A DNA stretch of 64,000 bases, taken from assembly GCA_030867875.1 (NCBI GenBank), contig JAOWCC010001751.1:21288026-21352025 (forward strand), given 5' to 3'. The translations under genes and the position numbers were made by a program. The DNA is from Actinernus sp. WN-2022 (taxonomy: Eukaryota; Cnidaria; Anthozoa; Actiniaria; Actinernidae). Shown piece by piece: positions 56,596-64,000 of this stretch; positions within the stretch are counted from its first letter, which is position 1; each line of letters begins with the position of its first letter. The notes under the pieces are model-generated. The model was not told where the DNA came from. It made no database searches and worked only from the letters and a program-made list of their open reading frames with translations.

Positions 56596-56720
56596 CAAAT
56601 CAAAGATAAACAGTGGTGTAATCAACTAAAGTCGATTAAGGTATGCTAACCGCCGTGGGAGGCGAGTAGCAGCTGAGGTTTGAGCGCCAGCCCTTCGTCA
56701 AACGTCTCCCCACCCGGAAT
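56596..56720. repeat. Half-copy of the palindrome family at 63133
   Basis: GTAATCAACTAAAGTCGATT, GGTATGCTAACCGCCGTGG and GAGTAGCAGCTGA follow one arm of the 63133-63314 palindrome. The other arm is missing. Confidence 0.75.
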
Positions 56721-56879
56721 TCCCTCTTTTGCTCTGACAATAATAAATAGACGTACCATTCGCTCGAACAAGAAACTGGATATTTTGTGGCTCACTGCGA
56801 TATGGAACACAAGGCCGGCTTCGCGCGTCGCACGCCTTGGCAAGAACCCAGAATTTTCCTTTATGTAAATTTATAATAA

Positions 56880-57148
56880 ATGGTTTATTTTACGTCGAAG
56901 ATACAGGAAGCCGTTAGATCTCCCAAGCCAGAGACGGCTTATATTTAAGTATTCCGACGAACTCCCGGGTCGAATTGGAAGTTAGGTTGGTTTTTGAGGA
57001 GGGAGGAAAACCGGAGAACCCGGAGAAAAATCCTCGGAACAATGGCGAGATACCAACAAACTCAACTCACATGTGGCGCCGCGTCCGGGAATCGAACCTG
57101 GGCCACATATATGAGAAGCGAAGCGCTTAACCACTGCACCACTCCGGT
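56880..57148 (-). mobile_element. tRNA-derived SINE, most complete copy
   Basis: On the minus strand the tRNA-like head has box A (GTGGTGCAGTGGTTAAG) and box B (GGTTCGATTCCCGG). The body has GTTGAGTTTGTTGGTATCTC, TTTTTCTCCGGGTTCTCCGG and CCTCAAAAACCAACCTAAC. The tail includes AAATAAACCATTTATTATAA. This copy shows both pol III boxes clearly. Confidence 0.85.
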
Positions 57149-57193
57149 TTCTTACACCTTGTTATTTCCTGTATTAAAGAGGAAGCACACGCT

Positions 57194-57560
57194 TTAAAGT
57201 GCCTATCAACCCATTCTTTATCATTAAGATCGATTCTACATCAAGTGAATAGGTGAACAGTAAAATATATCTTGGTCTATGAGTTATAGAGGTTTATATT
57301 TCCAAAATGCTAATTATGTGAGTCATAGGAGGCGTTATTTATTGTACAAAACATATACTGGCAGAGACAAATAACCTTTTCTACACATCCATGTTATAGC
57401 TGAAGCTTATATCAGTGATTTTACCAAATATTTTGTATTAATCAGAAAGTAGTTTCATTCACAATAACTCGTAGACGAAACATTCTAATCATTTTTTTTA
57501 ACTATACTCACTTGTTATGTAGAATCGATATTTATGATCAGTTAAATACTTGGACTTCTA
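57194..57560. mobile_element. TIR element related to 44824-45734
   Basis: Left AAGTGCCTATCAAC and AGATCGATTCTACATCAAGTG; right CACTTGTTATGTAGAATCGA inverts it. It shares the ATGCTAATTATGTGAG segment of the larger relative. From 57560 to 58200 only the 57725-57850 duplicate segment is recognised. Confidence 0.6.
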
Positions 57561-58204
57561 GGCAAGGCTTTAAGCCAAAGACGTTTACAAGAAATCGTTT
57601 AAATAGAGGAAATTAATCACCCTCGTTTGAAATCTTAAACTGCATTATAAGTTTAAACTTGTTGTGAACGAGAATGTTAAATGCTGGTTGGAAAGGGCGA
57701 TTCTAAATAGTGTATTTTTAATCTCACTCACTAAAGTGTACCCTGTGTGTTGTATCGCTCGTGTCTGGTTTCAAATGGGAAGTGGGTAAAAAAGCTGAGA
57801 ACTAGTTGGCTTAGAGAGGAAGTAGAACCTCTGACATCCATGCAGGGTACTAAAAGTGCGATTTCAACGTTAATCAGGATATCAAAACATCTTAGAATAG
57901 CAACTTGAGCGATTTCCTATCGCAACTTTTAGTAAACATGCAGCATCCGCTTTTTTTTCCAGAACTAGTGATTCACGTAGTCAGGGGCACAAGGATGGGT
58001 TAAAAAAAACACTGGTAGAGGGAAGAAGAAAGGAACTTCTGCTCGCAGGGTATCGGATTGGCTTCAGGTGATCAGTTCACTCGACTGAGCAAGTTGATTT
58101 TAGGTAAAGAAACGCTGGTTCAGCGGAAATGTCGACAGTGATCGTCCAAAGGAGTAGTTTCCATTGACCTAAATAACAGTACACAAGGAAACAGCAAGGA
58201 AATC

Positions 58205-58325
58205 ATTTTCTTCTTACCTACACAACAGAACACAGTGTATTGCAAAGTTCAACACATCCTCTGGTGTCTCACAAGGATCTATTTTAGGACCAGAACTCTT
58301 TTTAATCTTAGGAAATTAACTCGCC
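58205..58325 (+). pseudogene. LINE reverse-transcriptase fragment
   Basis: One frame reads AKFNTSSGVSQGSILGPELF, the RT block before the catalytic motif in Jockey/CR1-type LINEs. The neighbouring sequence does not continue it. Confidence 0.65.
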
Positions 58326-59461
58326 TCAACTCAGGTTTAGAATATACTGATCTAGGAATAGATGCTTGCAGGTCTTTTAAAAATCAGCTTGTACTAAAGT
58401 GGAATGGAATTATCGTAAACTGAAATAAAGGTTATCTGTCTCACTCTCTTTCTGTGCCAGATTAATATAACTCGCAGTTCATTGAACCGAATTCGTAATC
58501 GTCCTCACGACTGAGCTAAAACTTTCTACTGCGAGCGAATCGGTCAGGGATGAGAAAATTACACAGCCATTTCTCGGAGAGAGCTCGAGCCTCGGTCAAT
58601 GCAGTGATTCTTCTCAAGGTGTAAAAACCTGGCTCTCTGCATGTATCGGGGACTGTGAATCCCTGGTGACGGGTGACATGGAAAAGAGGGGTCGCGCGTT
58701 ATTTCCTTTAATATTATGTTGCTGCATGTGGTCGTGATTTTATAAAAGTAATACATTAACTGCAGAAGCCTAGCGACCATTTTCATATGGATGTAAATTT
58801 TGACCAAGAATATATATTGTCAATTTGATTATCATTTCAGCGCAGTTCGCTACTTAGTAGAATACATGACATCATATTTACGTGCGGACGGCACGCGCAC
58901 ACCTTTGAAAGGCTTATCGATAATCGACTGACCAATCGGAATACTCAGTCTTCAAGATTAACATACTCGGGATTTCTGAAAATTATTGAAGGACGTTACT
59001 ACGTCGTATACACCAAATCTCAGTCCGCATATGCGACCACAGGGGACCCAAGCCAGAATACCAAATGCCGTCAATCAGAAGCCCAGCTCATGAAGTTTGC
59101 GCCGAACTGCGGTCGTGAGGCAATAACACAGGGAACAAATGGGGAGGCCCGCACGGCCGAGGTCCTTCCTTTTTGACAACGAAAGCAACTGCAAGGTCTA
59201 CAGGGCCAGACCCTCTCCCCTTTCCTGAAAGTATTGTTTGTGGCATTATTTATCGGCAGCATTCTGGATTATCTGAGTGAAACTTTGTATAATTTCAATA
59301 AGTCATGTAAGACTGTCTGTACTGATGGCGATTTCAACATTGATCTTCTAAATATGACTCAAGTACTTTTAGCAAAGATTTTTTAAACTATCTTTAATAG
59401 CTTTACGTTTTTTTCCGACAATTTCTAGACCCACAATAATTTATGGTGATTTTATAACATA

Positions 59462-59596
59462 TCTTATATAATAATACGCTAAGCGTCTGTCACTCTGTCT
59501 GTGTGCAACGCTCATACCGCGGGCTCATACCACAGGCAGCCCGAGCTGTCCATCTGCGTGCGTAAAATGGTGCGAAATTTCTCGGGTCCCTGCTAG
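59462..59596 (+). mobile_element. Mini-Helitron candidate, 135 bp
   Basis: It starts TCTTATATAATAATACGCT then GTCTGTCACTCTGTCTGTG, an end seen in many animal Helitrons, and finishes CCCTGCTAG. It sits between A (59461) and T (59597). It carries ACCACAGGCAGCCCGAG, also seen in the 3' stem-loop of the elements at 931 and 16827. Confidence 0.55.
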
Positions 59597-59624
59597 TTTT
59601 AAAATAATAATGCATATAATTTAG

Positions 59625-62060
59625 TTAGTGGAAATATTGTCTGACATTAGTGATCATTTTTCGCAAGTCTGCCTTCTGAATAACTGTAATGTCTCTTATA
59701 GTTCTAGACCGAATAAAATGTGAGATTATTCGAAGTTCAACAAGCACAATTTTTTGTCAGACCTCCAAGGAGCATTCAACTGATGTTGACACTGCCTTTA
59801 GTACTTTCTACAACAAACTTAATAAATTAGTAAACAAACACGCACCACTTGAGCCCTTATCAAAGAGTAAGACAAAGCAATTATCTAAGCCCTGGATAAC
59901 CAAGGGAATTCGAAAATCAATTAAACTAAAGAATACATATTATCATAATGGCGACCGTGATAAATATAGATATTATAGAAATATGATTTCCCGGCTTTCA
60001 AGGCATAGTAAATCCTTGTACTATCACTAATTCTTTGAGTCAAATCTTCATAACATGAAGCAGACCTGCACAGGAATAAATAGTCTTATCTCTAGCAAAA
60101 AGACAAAAGATAAACGCATCAATTCTATCATGAAACCAAATTCTGCGGTTACAACAAAAAATCAAACAATCCGAAATCAGTAATATTTTTAAACAATAAT
60201 TTTGCAACCATTAGGCACAGACTAGCCAGTAATTTGTTTTCGTCTCAGCACTCATTTTCTTCTTACCTAGGAAATTCTGTTAAGGATTCCTTTTATTTTG
60301 ATAATGTTTCTGTCTACGAAATTGAAGATCAAATAAGTATTGTTCCCGAGAATAAGTCCTATGGTCTTTATTCTTGTCCAACATATATTTTAAAACTTGC
60401 AAAACATATTCTTAGTCCTTTTTTGGCGACCATTGAGCATAAGTCATTTCCGACTAAATTGAATTTTGCAAAACTAATTGTACCGATATTTAAATCTGGT
60501 GATCAATCTGATCCAGACAACTATAGGCCTATTTCCCTGTTATCAGTCTTGAATCGTATCTTTGAAAAAAGTCATGTACGATTACATTGATAAGCACAAC
60601 ATATTATTTTCTGCGCAGTATGGATTTAGAAAGCACTTTTCCACTCATCATGCCATTATTGATATCGTTGATACATTCATACAAACATGGACAACAAAGA
60701 ATTTACCTGTGGTATTTTTATTGACTTGAAGAAAGCGTTTGACACGGTTAACCATTCTATTGTACTTAAAAAACGTTATCACTATGGCAACGAGGTACTG
60801 TTTATGACTGGTTCACATCTTACTTAAGTAATCGATCCCAGACGACTGCAATTGGCGTCAATATCTCCAAGAAAGAAACCTGTTCGTTTGGAGTTCCACC
60901 GTTCTGTTCTTGGTCCCTTACGTTTTCTTCTATACGTCAATTACATCTCTTTGTCCTCCCGATAAACTCAATTTTTATTTATTTGCAGATGATACCAGTA
61001 TTCTTTACTCACACACAAATATCCTTTTTTTAAAGCAAATTGTGAACAACGAACTAAAAAATGTATGCCGCTGGCTAGAGGCTAATTAGCTAACGTTAAA
61101 TATTTCAAAATCTAATTTCGTCGTTTTTCATCCTCATGAAAAACTCTTGACTATATTCCACAGTTAAAAGTTTTTGATCCAGCGTCAAAACGAATGATGC
61201 CTGTAGAAAGAAGGCATGTTCATTGATTCCAACTTATCTTGGAAATCACATATCGAATATATTTCGCTTAAGTTAAGCAGAATTGTTGGAATTATAGCTA
61301 GCTAGACTTGGACACTTTGTTCCGAAGCACATTCGATTCTGCAAAGAATTTACTACGCACTGATACACCCTATCTGAATTATGGTATCTCGGTATGGGGT
61401 CAAGCTAGTAAGACTCATTTTAATCATCTGCACAGCTCCAGTGTAAATAAGTGTTAACTTGCTGGATTCTGTCCTTAATAAAGTGTATTATTATTATCTC
61501 CTTATTCTTCTGAAACGTGCTGTGCGTTTGATGAATTTTGCTATTTTTTTGTTGAATCCGGCATACTTCCAATTAATTTCCTTTACTTTGATTCATGATA
61601 TTGCTTGCACTATGCTATAAATGATAAATCACCTATTAGTATTTCTTCATTGTTTACCAGAGTAAACGATGTTCATAACTATAATACTAGATCTAGATCT
61701 TGTGATGATTATGTTGATATTGCCCTGATTATGCAGCATGTAGCAAACATCTTTGGCTATTCTCCTTGAATTCAACTTCCTGTCTTATGTTCGACTAGGA
61801 AATTGCCTGAGACTTTAAATCTTGTAAATTATAGTAGATTAATATTTTGGCTTTTTTAAATAGTGCTTATTCTGCTTGTAAGTTCTTCTTTTAATTTAGG
61901 ATCTGTTTCCGTTCTTCTTTTGTTTGAAAATTGTTAATAAAATAAAGATCTAGTCTCTTTGTATATTTGCTAACCCCCCACCTCGAATAGCATTTGCTAA
62001 ATGTGGGTGGGTTAAATTCTTTGTAACGTAACTTGTAAATTGAAATAAAAGTGAAGTGAA
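59625..62060 (+). pseudogene. Degraded LINE with reverse-transcriptase domain
   Basis: Frames in order: KPWITKGIRKSIKLKNTYY (59689-60030), a pre-RT and RT start near 60234-60590 (DPDNYRPISLLSVL), then YGFRKHFSTHHAIIDIVD. The RT catalytic motif FADDTSIL is at about 60982-61005, followed by LTLNISKSNFVVFHP and, near 61200, IDSNLSWKSHIEYIS. Order and spacing match a full RT and C-terminal half of a Jockey/CR1-type LINE. Many stops and frameshifts show it is dead. Confidence 0.85.
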
Positions 62061-62880
62061 GAAAGTTTGGATCCGCCACTGATAAATACTAGAATTTATA
62101 GATGAATTCTTGAAACACTTCAACGCAATCACACGAAATGGAAATAAATGGTTGACGTCATTTCACATCAGTAAAATGTTCCGTTCACAAAAATGGAAGT
62201 AAAAAACTAAATGGAATTGGTTAGTTAAGGATTATGCCGAGATCTAGGCAAGCCTATTTTGTGATCTGATTATTTAAATATCTTTACCTATTTCTCTTTC
62301 TATGTGGGTGTTATTGGTTAGAGCCGGATTGGATCGAATGTGTAGATCTATTTTTTGCAGTTACCAATAAGAGAAATAACATTTGGTGTTTTGCATGCTG
62401 CATAAGTTATTAAAGATGAAAATGAACTTTAATAGCTACGAATACTTTTATTTGATTTATAATTTAGAAAAGCTTGAATTGGGGAATTACTTTTTAAGTA
62501 TCTTGTAGAGGCATTTTCTCGTCACCGGTCACTACCAGGCATTTGTTTACGTCCTCAATGGTTCTTTTTCGTTCCCATTTCTGGAGACGGGCACCCTGAA
62601 TGCTAGAGATTCGCTTCTTCGCGCCTAAACTTTGGCTTAGAGAGAGCAGTAGAATATCTGGCATCCAGACGGGCGCTCTGTTAAAGAGTCGAAAATAAGA
62701 CAGGAAGTTGAATTCAAGTGCCAAAGATGTTTACTACATGTTACATCATCTGGGCAATATCAACATAATCGTCACAAGACGAAAGAACATGAATATTAAA
62801 GTAAACTTTTGAATTTCTTAACAAAGACCGTTTTTTTACAGAGCGTATCGAGCGTATCGAGGGCCACAGGTTTTTAACTA
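62061..62880. other. Stretch with no recognised gene
   Basis: It holds a solo GGATCCGCCACTG end (about 62069) and a copy of TTCGCGCCTAAACTTTGGCT (about 62617) also seen at 9288. The frame at 62494-62724 has no family feature. Confidence 0.4.
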
Positions 62881-62892
62881 TTTTGTTCTACC

Positions 62893-63070
62893 CTCATGAA
62901 ATAAAGACTTTATTATTATTAGTAGTAGTAATAGTAGTATTATAGCCTCTTAGGACATAAATATGCCTCAGTGTAGCCAATCAGAAACCTCATGAAATAA
63001 AAGACTTTATTATTATTAGTAGTAGTAGTAGTATAGCCTCTTACATAAATATGCCTTGTAGCCAATCAGA
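62893..63070. repeat. About 100-bp tandem duplication with a TAG microsatellite
   Basis: CCTCATGAAATAAAGACTTT, TTATTATTAGTAGTAGTA, AGCCTCTTA, ATAAATATGCCT and GTAGCCAATCAGA occur in order twice. The second copy has a shorter A/T-G spacer and a different number of TAG units. Confidence 0.85.
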
Positions 63071-63132
63071 GCGCGCGTACCATTTGGATATTTTTTAAAC
63101 GCGCAAAGGATTGTGGGTCATAGTTAGAAGCC

Positions 63133-63314
63133 ATGGTATGTAATCAACTAAAGTAGATTGAGGTATGCTAACCGCCGTGGAAAGCGAGTAGCAGCTGACG
63201 TTTCGAGCGCTAGCCCTTTGCTCTGACGAAGGGCTAGCGCTCGAAACGTCAGCTGCTACTTGCTTTCCACGGCGGTTAGCATACCTCAATCGACTTTAGT
63301 TGATTACATACCAT
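63133..63314. repeat. Near-perfect palindrome, 86-bp arms
   Basis: Arms 63133-63218 and 63229-63314 differ at about two positions; the spacer is 10 bases. One arm of the family also occurs alone at 56596-56720. The open frame on the minus strand at 63095-63289 is a by-product. Confidence 0.9.
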
Positions 63315-64000
63315 TGTTTATCTTCCCCGCCGACGCAGACTAGTTTTTACAGGAACTAGTTGCCTATCATAGTTAGAAGCCGCCATCTTTTCTTTACGAT
63401 GTAATGTACTAAACAGCTTCCTGTGAGTTTGGGATTCTGCTACGAAATTTCCTTTGAGAGGGGTTTACCTCAACAAGCTGTCATTCATATAAACGAGAAG
63501 TTTTCATCGCCACTGAAAATAATGTTAAATTATATCGTGGATTGTTATGAAAAATGCGAAAAGTTCATGATATGGTGAACTGTTTCTTGGCTTTCGTATA
63601 AAAGCTTCTGTGATTGGTGGAAAAGCTGCGTACGTGAAGAACCCATGTACCCAGTCAAGTGGCATGAGAGCAGTTAGTTATTGTTTTTATCGGGCGCGAA
63701 TCTAGTCAAGGATATCGGATGTTCTGAGCGCAGATGGGGTGTGTGAATTTTCCTTACGTCCATCTATCTAAGATTTTTGTTGGAAATTGATTCCGACAAC
63801 TCGTCCATCTTAGCTCAGTACATAGTTGTTCGAAGCCCGATTAAGCTAATTCAGGATTAATGGTGATCATTGGTTTGAATTTTTAACTGTACTGATCTTT
63901 TTGGGGAAACACTGTTTTTGACGAGGAGTGAGTCCGGTGGCCTGAGTAGTCGGCGTCAGCTAAGGAATGAGTATTGCATTTGTAATCCTATAGAATAGAG
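63315..64000. other. Window end, no recognised gene
   Basis: A fragment of the GTTGTTCGAAGCCCGATTA MITE family lies at about 63826-63862. Nothing else is supported. Confidence 0.4.

Overview
The window is nuclear DNA of an animal, most likely an anthozoan cnidarian (a scleractinian coral or close relative). Genes are split by long introns with GT/AG borders. The DNA is AT-rich and crowded with short inverted-repeat elements, degraded LINEs, a Gypsy remnant and tRNA-derived SINEs of a type I associate with anthozoans. The species call is inference. I rebuilt three protein-coding genes by joining exons across matching reading phases, and one tRNA gene is clear.

Layout. 1-6.5 kb: a tandem duplication, a Helitron-like element, tRNA-Ser(AGA), poly-C tracts and small foldback elements. 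6.6-11.3 kb, minus strand: a three-exon SET-domain histone methyltransferase (SETMAR type, no transposase part). Its start codon lies 127 bp head-to-head from a four-exon EFCAB10-like gene on the plus strand (11.4-26.3 kb). The 12.3-kb first intron of that gene is full of transposons: LINE pieces, a Helitron-like element lodged in a reverse-transcriptase motif, a Gypsy remnant, and two TIR elements with 9-bp target duplications.

29.6-48.5 kb, minus strand: the most interesting locus. Six exons join in frame into a predicted 239-residue secreted precursor: signal peptide, BRICHOS domain, KR dibasic site, then a very cationic six-cysteine C-terminal peptide encoded by the last exon alone. The cysteine spacing is symmetric (4-9-5-9-4), as expected for a beta-hairpin held by nested disulfides. 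This is the plan of the polychaete BRICHOS antimicrobial peptides (arenicin, alvinellacin, capitellacin), but in a cnidarian. A TATA box and a poly(A) signal bracket the model. Its introns hold a 52-bp satellite with a 5-unit higher-order repeat, an 18-bp minisatellite with foldback ends, and many MITEs.

48.6-64 kb: no host gene recognised. It holds a piggyBac-like element with its empty site still present at 43.27 kb, SINE and LINE copies (a degraded LINE with an FADDT motif at 59.6-62 kb), a mini-Helitron candidate and an 86-bp-arm palindrome at 63.2 kb.

The three genes do not form a pathway. The first two probably share a promoter region, and the EFCAB10-like and BRICHOS genes converge tail to tail. 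All homology calls rest on motif recognition by eye, without database search.
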